Source: an uncultured Xylophilus sp.
GTDB taxonomy: Bacteria; Pseudomonadota; Gammaproteobacteria; Burkholderiales; Burkholderiaceae_C
Assembly: GCA_913776965.1 (NCBI GenBank)
Contig: CAJYQL010000020.1
Location: 1 to 55,972 of the forward strand
Direction: 5' to 3'
Length of the DNA stretch: 55,972 nucleotides
A program made the position numbers and the translations under genes. Numbering within the stretch: the stretch's first letter is position 1; each line of letters begins with the position of its first letter. Below, in pieces: positions 41,544-49,839 of the stretch. Below the pieces are notes generated by a model that worked only from the letters and a program-made list of their open reading frames with translations, was not told the origin of the DNA and made no database searches.

Positions 41544-43208
41544 ATGCCCACCGCCTCGCCCGGGGATGCTTCCGGGGATTCGTTCGACTACGTCATCGTC
41601 GGCGCCGGCGCCGCCGGCTGCCTGCTCGCCCACCGGCTGAGCGAGGACGGCCGCCACACCGTCTGTCTGCTCGAGGCCGGCCCGCCCGACCGCAGTCCGT
41701 TCATCCACATCCCGGCCGGCTTCATCAAGGTCGGCTACGACCCGCGCTACACCTGGAGCTTCAGCACCGAGCCGGGCGAGGGCACTGCCGGCCGTCGCAT
41801 CACCACCCAGCTCGGCCGCACGCTCGGCGGCTCCAGCTCGATCAACGGCTTCAACTACACCCGCGGCGTGCCGGCCGACTACGACGGCTGGGCCGCGCGC
41901 GGCAACCCCGGCTGGGCGTATGCCGACGTGCTGCCCTACTTCAAGCGGACCGAGCGCCGCATCGGCGCCGCCGACCCGCGCTGGCGCGGCACCGACGGCC
42001 TGCTGCCGATCACCGACTGCGACTGGCGCCATCCGCTGTGCGACGGCTTCATCGACGGCGCCGACGCGCTCGGCATTCCGCGCGACACCGACTACAACGC
42101 CTCCGACCAGGCCGGCGCCGGCTACTACCAGCGCTGGATCCAGCACGGCCGCCGGGTCAGCGCCGCCAAGGCCTTCCTGGCACCGGCGATGCGCCGGCCG
42201 AACCTGCAGGTCCGCACCGGCGCGCATGCGACCGCCGTGCGGTTCGATGGCCGGCGAGCGACCGGCGTGCGGTTCCGCGCCGCGCCCGGCGCACCCGAGC
42301 GCACCGTATCGGCCCGGCGCGAGGTGATCCTGTGCGCCGGCGCCGCCAACACGCCGAAGCTGCTGCAGCTCTCGGGCGTCGGCGCTCCTGCGCTGCTGCA
42401 GTCGCTCGGCATCGCGCCGGTGCATGCCCTGCCGGGCGTCGGCGAGGGGCTGCAGGACCACTTCATGGTGCGCTCCATCGTGCGGGTGCAGGGCGTGCAG
42501 ACGATCAACGGCACCGCCCGCGGCTGGCGGCTGCTCGCGGAGATCGGCAAATGGATGGCCCGCCGGCCGAGCGTGCTGGCGATCAGCCCGTCGGTCGCCT
42601 ACGCCTTCGCGAAATCGCGGCCGGACGCGCCGGCAGTGGACCTGCAGTTCCATTTCTCGCCGGGCAGCTACGCCTCGGGCATCGCCGGGCGGCTCGACGA
42701 CTTCCCGGGCATGACGCTCGGCTTCTACCAGCTGCGGCCCGAGAGCGCCGGCTTCGTGCGCGCCACCTCCGCCGACCCGTTCGCACCGCCGGCGATCCAG
42801 CCGCACTACCTGGCGGCCGAGGGCGATCGGCGCACCGTGGTCGACGGCCTGCGGCTGGCGCGGCGGCTGCTGCATACGCCGGCGCTGCAGCGCTACATCG
42901 CGGCCGACGAGGCGCCGCCGGCCTCCGCCACCAGCGATGAGGCGCTGCTCGACTACGCGCGTCAGCGCGGCGGCACCGCCTGGCATTTCATGGGCACCTG
43001 CCGCATGGGGCCGGCCGACGATCCGATGGCGGTGGTCGATGCCGAGCTGCGGGTCCACGGCCTGGAGGGCCTGCGCATCGCCGACGCCTCGGTCATGCCG
43101 GCCATGCCGTCGGGCAACACCGGCGCGCCGACCATGATGGTCGCCGAGAAGGCCGCCGACCTGGTGCAGGGCAGGGTTGCCCCTCCGAGGGAATTCCCGC
43201 AGGTCTGA
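41544..43208 (+). CDS. GMC-family FAD oxidoreductase 1 (choline-dehydrogenase-like)
   Basis: The 554-residue flavoprotein oxidises an alcohol. The FAD-binding motif is YVIVGAGAAGCLLAHRLSED at about residues 15-34. The GMC signature 1 is GRTLGGSSSINGFNYTRG (about residues 92-109), and ILCAGAANTPKLLQLSGVG is signature 2. The catalytic His is in WHFMGTCRMGP near residue 480. There is no signal peptide. CAGGAGA precedes the start. Its paralogue at 48217 lies in the same locus, so the pathway may have two alcohol oxidation steps or two related substrates. Confidence 0.9.
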   Translation: MPTASPGDASGDSFDYVIVGAGAAGCLLAHRLSEDGRHTVCLLEAGPPDRSPFIHIPAGFIKVGYDPRYTWSFSTEPGEGTAGRRITTQLGRTLGGSSSINGFNYTRGVPADYDGWAARGNPGWAYADVLPYFKRTERRIGAADPRWRGTDGLLPITDCDWRHPLCDGFIDGADALGIPRDTDYNASDQAGAGYYQRWIQHGRRVSAAKAFLAPAMRRPNLQVRTGAHATAVRFDGRRATGVRFRAAPGAPERTVSARREVILCAGAANTPKLLQLSGVGAPALLQSLGIAPVHALPGVGEGLQDHFMVRSIVRVQGVQTINGTARGWRLLAEIGKWMARRPSVLAISPSVAYAFAKSRPDAPAVDLQFHFSPGSYASGIAGRLDDFPGMTLGFYQLRPESAGFVRATSADPFAPPAIQPHYLAAEGDRRTVVDGLRLARRLLHTPALQRYIAADEAPPASATSDEALLDYARQRGGTAWHFMGTCRMGPADDPMAVVDAELRVHGLEGLRIADASVMPAMPSGNTGAPTMMVAEKAADLVQGRVAPPREFPQV

Positions 43209-43243
43209 CCCCCGCGCCGGCCGCGGCGCGCTGTCCCGTCCAA

Positions 43244-43267
43244 CTGTACCTATCGCAGTGGGTACAG
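43244..43267. promoter_or_regulatory. 24-bp palindromic operator, copy 1 (probable MocR site)
   Basis: CTGTACC, 10 bp, GGTACAG. It is identical in arms and spacing to 53842-53865. A -10-like TACAGT follows at 43274-43279, 6 bp after the palindrome, so the site occupies the -35 position of the ABC-transporter operon promoter. This is consistent with a regulator that activates by binding there. Confidence 0.7.
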
Positions 43268-43325
43268 TCGTCCTACAGTGGCCCGACCACCAGCCGGCGA
43301 CGGCACAACGACAGGAGACAGCAGC

Positions 43326-44519
43326 ATGAAGACAGCGATCCACCGCATGGTCACCGCGACCGCCTTCGCGGCAGCCCTCGTGGCCGGCACGGCCCACGCC
43401 CAGGACATCAAGATCGGCTACAACGCCGACATGTCGGCCAGCGGCGTGGCCGAGCTCGGCGTCGCCGGGCGCTGGGGCTTCGAGGCCGCGATCGAGGACA
43501 TCAACAAGGCGGGCGGCGTGATGGGCCGCAAGCTGGTGCCGGTGATCCGCGACGACCTCGGCACGCCGCCGAAGTCGATCCAGAACATGACCGAGCTGAT
43601 CGACAACGAGAAGGTCGCCGCCGTCGTCGGCCCGGCCAACTCGGGCAACGCGCTCGCATGGCTGCACATCCCGCAGCAGAAGAAGATCCCGGTCGTGGTG
43701 CCGATCGCCACCGGCACCGAGATCACCACCCGCTACGCCAAGGAACCGCAGAACTACCTGTACCGCGTCTCGATGGTCGACCGCGAGCAGGTCGCACTGC
43801 TCGGCGCCTACGCCGCCAAGGCCAGCAAGGACAAGAAGATCGCGATCCTCGCCGACTCCACCGGCTACGGCCAGGGCGGCATCAAGGACGCGACCGACAT
43901 CCTGGCGCTGCACAACATCAAGCCGGTCGCGGTCGAGAAGTACGGCCCGAAGGACACCGACATCACCTCGCAGCTGTCGAAGATCAAGGCCGCCGGCGCC
44001 GACACCGTGATCGTCTACGGCATCGCCGACGGCACCGCGCAGGTGCTGCGCAGCATGGAGAAGATCAACTACATGCCGACCACGCTCGGCACCTGGGGCA
44101 ACCTGAGCGGCCTGCTGCCGAAGATGGCCGGCGGCAAGCTCGCCGAGCACCTGATCCTGGCGGCCTCGACCACCGAGGACACCAACGCGAAGACCAAGGA
44201 ACTCGGCCAGCGGGTGCGCAAGAACTTCCCGACGCTCACCACCTTCCCCTGCGCCGCGCAGGCCTACGACTCGGTGATGCTGATCGCCGCGGCGATGAAG
44301 CAGGCCAACAGCACCGACGGCGAGAAGGTCGCCGCCGCGCTCGAGAACGTGAGCGGCGTGCAGGGCGTGATCAAGACCTACAACAAGCCGTTCAGCAAGC
44401 AATCGCACGAGGGCCTGGACGTGAGCGACTTCTACCTCGCCCGCTGGAAGGGCGACGCGCCCGGCCGCTACGAGGACGCGGTCACCAAGGCCCTGACGCC
44501 GGCCGACCTGAAGAAGTAA
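43326..44519 (+). CDS. Branched-chain-type ABC transporter periplasmic binding protein
   Basis: The 397-residue protein has a signal peptide ending near GTAHAQ (about residue 25). The LivJ/Leu-Ile-Val-binding fold follows: IKIGYNADMSASGVAELG, INKAGGVMGRKLVPV, IDNEKVAAVVGPANSG and VYGIADGTAQVLRSM. Such receptors capture amino acids but, in Burkholderiales, also many aromatic and carboxylic acids. CAGGAGA lies before the ATG. It is the first gene after the palindromic operator, and livH, livM-livG and livF homologues follow, so the transporter is complete. Confidence 0.92.
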   Translation: MKTAIHRMVTATAFAAALVAGTAHAQDIKIGYNADMSASGVAELGVAGRWGFEAAIEDINKAGGVMGRKLVPVIRDDLGTPPKSIQNMTELIDNEKVAAVVGPANSGNALAWLHIPQQKKIPVVVPIATGTEITTRYAKEPQNYLYRVSMVDREQVALLGAYAAKASKDKKIAILADSTGYGQGGIKDATDILALHNIKPVAVEKYGPKDTDITSQLSKIKAAGADTVIVYGIADGTAQVLRSMEKINYMPTTLGTWGNLSGLLPKMAGGKLAEHLILAASTTEDTNAKTKELGQRVRKNFPTLTTFPCAAQAYDSVMLIAAAMKQANSTDGEKVAAALENVSGVQGVIKTYNKPFSKQSHEGLDVSDFYLARWKGDAPGRYEDAVTKALTPADLKK

Positions 44520-44604
44520 GCGACGCGATAGAGAGAGAACCGCCGCGGACCGCGCAGCGCGCCGGTCCGCCGCACCGGGCCGGAGGCGGCCGGAAAGGCG
44601 AGAC

Positions 44605-45525
44605 ATGGGAGCCACCATCCTCCAGGCCGTGTTCAGCGGCCTGGCGCTCGGAAGCATCTACGCGCTGGTCGCGCTGGGCTTCAACATCACCCACAGCACC
44701 ACCAGGACCTTCAACTTCGGCCAGGGCGAGTTCCTGGTCGGCGGCGCCTTCATCGGCGTGACGGCGGTGGTGCTGCTGGCCGGCAAGGGCTTCGGCGCCT
44801 CGCTGCAGCCGGCCGAGGTCACGCTGGCGCGCTACGGCGGCGGCCTGCTGGCCACGATGGCGCTGATGGGCCTGCTCGGCGTGCTGCTGTACTTCACCGC
44901 GGTGCGGCCGTTCATCGGCCAGAGCGGCCTCGCCTGGGTGATGAGCACGATCGGCTTCGGCATCATCATCCAGAACACCGCCCTGGCGATCTGGGGCCCT
45001 GCCCCGCTGGTGCTGCCCTCGCCGCTCGGCAACGCGGTGATCCGCATCGGCGGCGCCGGCATCCTGCCGCAGGAGATCCTGGTGCTGTGCGCGAGCGTCG
45101 CGATCATGGTCGCGCTCGACCTGGTGATGCAGAAGACGCGGCTCGGCAAGGCGGTGCGCGCGGTGGCGCACAGCGGCTCCGCCGCCACGCTGATGGGCAT
45201 CAACGTGACCGCGATCGTGGTGCTGGCCTTCGTCGTCAGCTCCAGCCTCGCGGGGCTGGCCGGCCTGCTGGTCGCGCCGATCACCACTGCTTCGGTCTTC
45301 ATGGGCCTGACGCTCGCGCTGAAGGCGTTCTCGGCGGCGATCCTCGGCGGCCTGAGCAGCCCGCGCGGCTGCATGCTCGGCGGCTTCGTGCTCGGATTGA
45401 TCGAGGCGCTGGTCGGCCTCTGGCACGCGGAGTTGCGCGAGATCAGCATCTTCGTGCTGATCATCGTGGTGCTGGTGGTCAAGCCCGAAGGCCTGCTCGG
45501 CCGGCGCATCGCGGAGAAGGTCTGA
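44605..45525 (+). CDS. Branched-chain-type ABC transporter permease (LivH-like)
   Basis: The 306-residue inner-membrane protein has about eight hydrophobic helices and the LivH landmarks GSIYALVALGFNITHSTT, FNFGQGEF and a cytoplasmic loop, RAVAHSGSAATLMGINV. It forms the channel with the fused LivM-LivG protein. GGAAAGGCGAGAC precedes the ATG. After its stop comes copy R4 of the dispersed repeat, within the operon. Confidence 0.93.
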   Translation: MGATILQAVFSGLALGSIYALVALGFNITHSTTRTFNFGQGEFLVGGAFIGVTAVVLLAGKGFGASLQPAEVTLARYGGGLLATMALMGLLGVLLYFTAVRPFIGQSGLAWVMSTIGFGIIIQNTALAIWGPAPLVLPSPLGNAVIRIGGAGILPQEILVLCASVAIMVALDLVMQKTRLGKAVRAVAHSGSAATLMGINVTAIVVLAFVVSSSLAGLAGLLVAPITTASVFMGLTLALKAFSAAILGGLSSPRGCMLGGFVLGLIEALVGLWHAELREISIFVLIIVVLVVKPEGLLGRRIAEKV

Positions 45526-45531
45526 GCATGC

Positions 45532-45600
45532 GCTATCGAATCCATAGCTTCATGCGCATGCTGGACGGGCGCCGAAGCCCGATTTCCTTCCGATATTTTC
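45532..45600 (+). repeat. Dispersed repeat copy R4, inside the transporter operon
   Basis: The copy begins GCTATCGAATCCATAGCTTC and contains GCGCATGCTGGACGGGCGC and AAGCCCGATTTCCTTC. It occupies most of the 103-bp gap between livH and the livM-livG fusion. Confidence 0.7.
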
Positions 45601-45628
45601 CTTGCTGCGCACCCCGGAGGTCCACCCC

Positions 45629-47461
45629 ATGACGATGCCCCGCCACGGCCACCTGGTCGGCGTCGCGGCCGCGGTGGCGCTGGTCGCCGCCCTGCCGCTG
45701 GTCACCGACAACGGCTTCTATTTGAAGATCGCCTTCCTGATCGCGGTCAACTACCTCGCCGCCGCCGGGCTGAACGTGCTGGTCGGCTACACCGGGCAGA
45801 AGTCGCTCGGCCACGCCGGGCTGTTCGCGGTCGGTGCCTACACCGTCGCGCTGCTGACCGCCCGCGCCGGCTGGAACCCCTGGCTGGCGTTCGTCGCGGC
45901 CGGGGCGATGGCCGGCCTGTTCGGCGTGGTGATCGCGCTGCCGGCATTGCGGGTCAAGGGCCCGGCGCTGGCGATGGTGACCATCGGCTTCGGCATCGTG
46001 GTCGAGAAGGTGGTGTCGGAATGGCAGGACGTGTTCGCCGGCCAGCAGGGCATCTACGGCGTGATCCCGCCGTCGATCGGCGGCACGATGTTCGACATGC
46101 GGTACTGGGTCTGGTTCGCCGGCGCCCTGGCGCTGGCCGCGCACCTGATGCTGCGGGCGCTGCTGCGCGGCAAGTTCGGCCGCGCCTTCATGGCGGTCAA
46201 CACCGGAGAGATCGCGGCCGAGAGCGTCGGCGTGTCGGTCTACAAGTTCAAGGTGCTGGCCTTCGTCATCAGCGCCGTCACCTGCGGCCTGGCCGGCGCG
46301 CTGATCGCGCAGCAGAACCAGTACATCAACTCCGACTTCATCAACTTCAACCTGTCGATCTTCTTCCTGCTGATCGTGCTGTTCGGCGGCAGCTCGGTCT
46401 ACGGGCCGCTGGTCGGCGCGATCGTGCTGACGCTGCTCGACGCCTTCCTCGCGCGCTGGCCGGACGTGCAGCACTTCACCTACGGCGCGCTGCTGCTGTT
46501 CGCGCTGTATGCGATGCGCGACGGCCTGGCCGGCGCGATCCGCCGCGCCGCGCAGGCGCTGGTGCCCGCGCTGCGCCGCCCGCCGCCGCTGCCGGACGCG
46601 GTGCCGGCCTGGCGGCTGCAGTCGGCCGAGGTGCCGCCGGCCGACAAGCCGCTCCTGGAGACACAGAAGCTCTACAAGGCCTTCGGCGGCGTGGTGCCGA
46701 CCCGCGACGTGGACCTGCGCATCCGCACCGGCCACGTGCATTCGCTGATCGGGCCGAACGGCGCGGGCAAGACCACGCTGCTCAACATCCTGTCGGGCGT
46801 GATCGCGCCGAGCCGCGGCAGCATCGCCTTCAACGGCCACGACACGGTCGGCGTGGCGCCGCACCGCATCTGCCGCTTCGGCATGGGCCGGACCTTCCAG
46901 AACCTGCGGCTGTTCGCCGACATGTCGGTGCTCGACAACGTGATGGTCGGGCTGCACACCCGGCTGCGCCAGGGCTTCTTCGCCTGCCTGTTCGGCCTGC
47001 CGGGCGCCGCCCGCGAGGAACGCGCCGCCCGCGACGAGGCGCTGCAGATCCTCGACTTCCTCGGCCTGCGCGAGAAGGCCCACGAGACCGCCGGCAGCCT
47101 GCCCTACGGACTGCAGCGCCGGCTGGAACTGGCGCGGGCCCTGGCGACGCATCCGCGGCTGCTGCTGCTCGACGAGCCGGCCGCCGGCCTCAATCCGCAG
47201 GAGACGCGCGACCTGATCGGCGTGATCGGCCGCATCCGCGACCTGGGCATCACGGTGCTGCTGATCGAGCACCACATGGACCTGGTGATGGCGATCTCCG
47301 ACCATGTGATCGTGCTCGACTACGGCGAGAAGATCGCCGAGGGCGCGCCGCAGGAGGTGCAGCGCAACCCGCGCGTCGTGGCGGCCTACCTGGGCACCGA
47401 CGACGAGGACGACGAATCGGACGGCCCGCCGCCCGTCCAGCCGGAGCTGCGCCATGTCTGA
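45629..47461 (+). CDS. Fused LivM-type permease and LivG-type ATPase
   Basis: The 610-residue protein joins two transporter parts. Residues 1 to about 310 are the LivM permease: NVLVGYTGQKSLGHAGLF, ALRVKGPALAMVTIGFG and VLFGGSSVYGPLVGA. After a proline-rich linker, residues about 340-600 are the LivG ATPase: Walker A GPNGAGKTT (about 375), signature LPYGLQRRLELARAL and Walker B LLLLDEPAAGL. CCGGAGG at 45614-45620 supports the ATG. The 3' end overlaps livF by 8 bp. Such fusions occur in Burkholderiales transporters. Confidence 0.92.
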   Translation: MTMPRHGHLVGVAAAVALVAALPLVTDNGFYLKIAFLIAVNYLAAAGLNVLVGYTGQKSLGHAGLFAVGAYTVALLTARAGWNPWLAFVAAGAMAGLFGVVIALPALRVKGPALAMVTIGFGIVVEKVVSEWQDVFAGQQGIYGVIPPSIGGTMFDMRYWVWFAGALALAAHLMLRALLRGKFGRAFMAVNTGEIAAESVGVSVYKFKVLAFVISAVTCGLAGALIAQQNQYINSDFINFNLSIFFLLIVLFGGSSVYGPLVGAIVLTLLDAFLARWPDVQHFTYGALLLFALYAMRDGLAGAIRRAAQALVPALRRPPPLPDAVPAWRLQSAEVPPADKPLLETQKLYKAFGGVVPTRDVDLRIRTGHVHSLIGPNGAGKTTLLNILSGVIAPSRGSIAFNGHDTVGVAPHRICRFGMGRTFQNLRLFADMSVLDNVMVGLHTRLRQGFFACLFGLPGAAREERAARDEALQILDFLGLREKAHETAGSLPYGLQRRLELARALATHPRLLLLDEPAAGLNPQETRDLIGVIGRIRDLGITVLLIEHHMDLVMAISDHVIVLDYGEKIAEGAPQEVQRNPRVVAAYLGTDDEDDESDGPPPVQPELRHV

Positions 47462-48215
47462 CGCGACGACCACGAGCAACACCCTGGCGGCCACCGCCAC
47501 ACCGTTGCTGCAGATCGAGGGCCTGGAGGTGCGCTACGGCGCGATCGAGGCGCTCAAGGGCATCTCGCTGGCCGTCGGCGAAGGCGAGGTGGTGACGATC
47601 ATCGGCGGCAACGGCGCGGGCAAGAGTACGCTGATGAAAACCGTCTCGGGCCTGGAGCCTGCCGCCGTCGGCCGCATCCTGTTCCGCGGCCAGGACATCA
47701 CCCGGATGCCGGGCCACCAGCGGGTCGCGCTCGGCATCGCGCAATCGCCCGAAGGCCGGCAGGTGTTCGCCGACCAGAGCGTGCGCGACAACCTGGTGCT
47801 CGGCGCCTACCACCGCCGCGCGAGCCATGCCGAGATCGAGGCCGACATCGAGGCGCAGTTCTGCGCCTTCCCCCGGCTGCGAGAGCGGCAGGACCAGCAG
47901 TCCGGCACGCTCTCGGGCGGCGAACAGCAGATGCTGGCCATCGCCCGCGCGCTGATGGCCAAGCCCCAGCTGCTGCTGCTCGACGAGCCGTCGCTCGGCC
48001 TCGCGCCGCTGATCGTCAAGGAGATCTTCGGCATCATCCGCGGCCTGAAGCAGCAGGGCATCACGCTGCTGCTGGTCGAGCAGATGGCCAACCAGGCGCT
48101 GGCGGTGGCCGACCGCGGCTACGTGCTGGAGACCGGCCGCATCACGCTGCAGGGGCGCGGCGCCGACCTGCGGCGCGACCCGAAGGTGCGCGCCGCCTAC
48201 CTGGGCGATCACTGA
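47454..48215 (+). CDS. Branched-chain-type ABC transporter ATPase (LivF-like)
   Basis: The 253-residue ATPase has Walker A IGGNGAGKSTL, signature LSGGEQQMLAIARAL and Walker B LLLLDEPSLGLAP, and a LivF-type N-terminus LLQIEGLEVRYGAIEALKG. It pairs with the LivG half of the fused protein to power uptake. It overlaps the previous gene by 8 bp and the second GMC gene starts 1 bp after its stop, so transport and oxidation are co-expressed. Confidence 0.94.
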   Translation: MSDATTTSNTLAATATPLLQIEGLEVRYGAIEALKGISLAVGEGEVVTIIGGNGAGKSTLMKTVSGLEPAAVGRILFRGQDITRMPGHQRVALGIAQSPEGRQVFADQSVRDNLVLGAYHRRASHAEIEADIEAQFCAFPRLRERQDQQSGTLSGGEQQMLAIARALMAKPQLLLLDEPSLGLAPLIVKEIFGIIRGLKQQGITLLLVEQMANQALAVADRGYVLETGRITLQGRGADLRRDPKVRAAYLGDH

Positions 48216-48216
48216 G

Positions 48217-49839
48217 ATGGACACCTTCGACTACGTGGTCGTCGGCAGCGGCGCCGCCGGCGCGATCGTCGCGGCACGGCTGGCGGAAGACCCGGCCGTG
48301 ACCGTCTGCGTGCTGGAGGCCGGGCCGTCGGACTGGCACCCGTGGCTGCACCTGCCGGCCGGCTACATCAAGGCGGTGTTCGACCCCGCCTTCACCTGGC
48401 CCTACAGCACCGAGCCGACCCACTGGACGAACGGCCGGCGCATCCCGATCCCGCAGGGCCGCACGCTCGGCGGCTCGACCTCGCTCAACGGACTGGTCTA
48501 CAACCGCGGCCAGGCGGAGGACTTCGACGGCTGGGCGGCGCAGGGCAACCCGGGCTGGAGCTTCGCCGACGTGCTGCCGTATTTCCGGCGCACCGAACGC
48601 CGCGTCGGCAGCACCGACGAGACGCACGCCGGCCGCGACGGCCCGCTGCCGGTGACCGGCTGCGACTGGTCGCATCCGATCTGCGAGGCCTTCCTGCAGG
48701 GCGCGACCGAGGAACTCGGCCTGCCGCGCAACCCGGACTACAACGGCGCGCAGCAGGCGGGCGTCGGGTATTTCCAGCGCACCATCCACCGCGGCCGGCG
48801 CATGAGCACGGCGCGTACCTTCCTGCATCCGGCGCAGAAGCGCGGCCGCAACCTGACGGTGCGCACCGATGCGCAGGCAACGCAGATCGTGCTCGACGGC
48901 GGCCGCGCGACCGGCGTGCGCTACCGGCAGGCCGGCGCGCGCGGAGTCGAACGCACCGTGGCCGCGCGGCGCGAGGTGATCGTCAGCGCCGGCGCGCTCA
49001 ACACGCCGCGGCTGCTGCAGCTGTCGGGCATCGGACCGGCCGCGCTGCTGCAGCGCCACGGCATCGCGGTGCAGCGCGACCTGCCGGGCGTGGGCGCGCA
49101 CCTGAAGGACCATTTCTCGATCCGGTTGGTGGCGCGCACCCAGGGCATCGCCACCATCAACGAGCTGGCGCGCTTTCCCCGCCTGGTGGGCCAGCTGGCA
49201 CGCTGGGCCGCCGGCCGGCCGAGCGTGCTGGCGCTCAGCCCGTCGGTGGTGCACTGGTTCGCCGGCTCGCGCGCCGGGCTCGACCGGCCGGACCTGCAGG
49301 GCGTGTTCGCGCCGGCCAGCTACCGCGAAGGCTACGTCGGCCGGCTCGACACCTATCCCGGCATGACCTGCGGCGTGTGGCAGCACCGGCCGCGCAGCCA
49401 CGGCACGGTGGAGATCGCCTCGGCCGATCCGGCCGCCGCGCCGGTGGTGCAGCCGCGCTACCTGGAGCACGAGGACGACCGCCGCACGCTGCTCGACGGC
49501 GCCCGCCTCGCCCGCCGGCTGTTGCAGACCCGCGCGCTCGCACCCTACGTGGTGGCCGAGTCGATGCCGGGCGTGGCGGTGCAGCGCGACGACGAGCTGC
49601 TCGACTACATCCGCCGCTACGGGGTGTCCTCGTACCACGTCAACGGCAGCGCCCGCATGGGCCCGGCGGCCGACGCGGGCGCGGTGGTCGATGCGCGGCT
49701 GCGGGTGCACGGCCTGCAGGGCCTGCGCATCGCCGACGCGTCGGTGATGCCCGAAATCCCGTCGGCCAACACCTGCGCCGCCACCATGATGATCGGCGAG
49801 AAGGCCGCCGACCTGATCCGCGAGGATGGCCGCCGATGA
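48217..49839 (+). CDS. GMC-family FAD oxidoreductase 2
   Basis: The 540-residue flavoprotein is a paralogue of the 41544 gene. The FAD motif is FDYVVVGSGAAGAIVAARLAE at the very N-terminus, with GRTLGGSTSLNGLVYNRG as signature 1 and VSAGALNTPRLLQLSGIG as signature 2. The catalytic His is in SSYHVNGSARMGP near residue 474. It is cytoplasmic. Its TGA overlaps the ATG of the acyl-CoA ligase gene, which suggests sequential action: alcohol oxidation followed, after an aldehyde step, by CoA activation. No aldehyde dehydrogenase gene is present in the window. Confidence 0.9.
   Translation: MDTFDYVVVGSGAAGAIVAARLAEDPAVTVCVLEAGPSDWHPWLHLPAGYIKAVFDPAFTWPYSTEPTHWTNGRRIPIPQGRTLGGSTSLNGLVYNRGQAEDFDGWAAQGNPGWSFADVLPYFRRTERRVGSTDETHAGRDGPLPVTGCDWSHPICEAFLQGATEELGLPRNPDYNGAQQAGVGYFQRTIHRGRRMSTARTFLHPAQKRGRNLTVRTDAQATQIVLDGGRATGVRYRQAGARGVERTVAARREVIVSAGALNTPRLLQLSGIGPAALLQRHGIAVQRDLPGVGAHLKDHFSIRLVARTQGIATINELARFPRLVGQLARWAAGRPSVLALSPSVVHWFAGSRAGLDRPDLQGVFAPASYREGYVGRLDTYPGMTCGVWQHRPRSHGTVEIASADPAAAPVVQPRYLEHEDDRRTLLDGARLARRLLQTRALAPYVVAESMPGVAVQRDDELLDYIRRYGVSSYHVNGSARMGPAADAGAVVDARLRVHGLQGLRIADASVMPEIPSANTCAATMMIGEKAADLIREDGRR

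Noticed and set aside
41526-44657. Antisense open frame of over 1000 codons opposite GMC oxidoreductase 1 and the ABC binding protein
   Set aside because: Same reason: a shadow of well-supported sense genes, with His/Gly/Arg-rich sequence and no domain.
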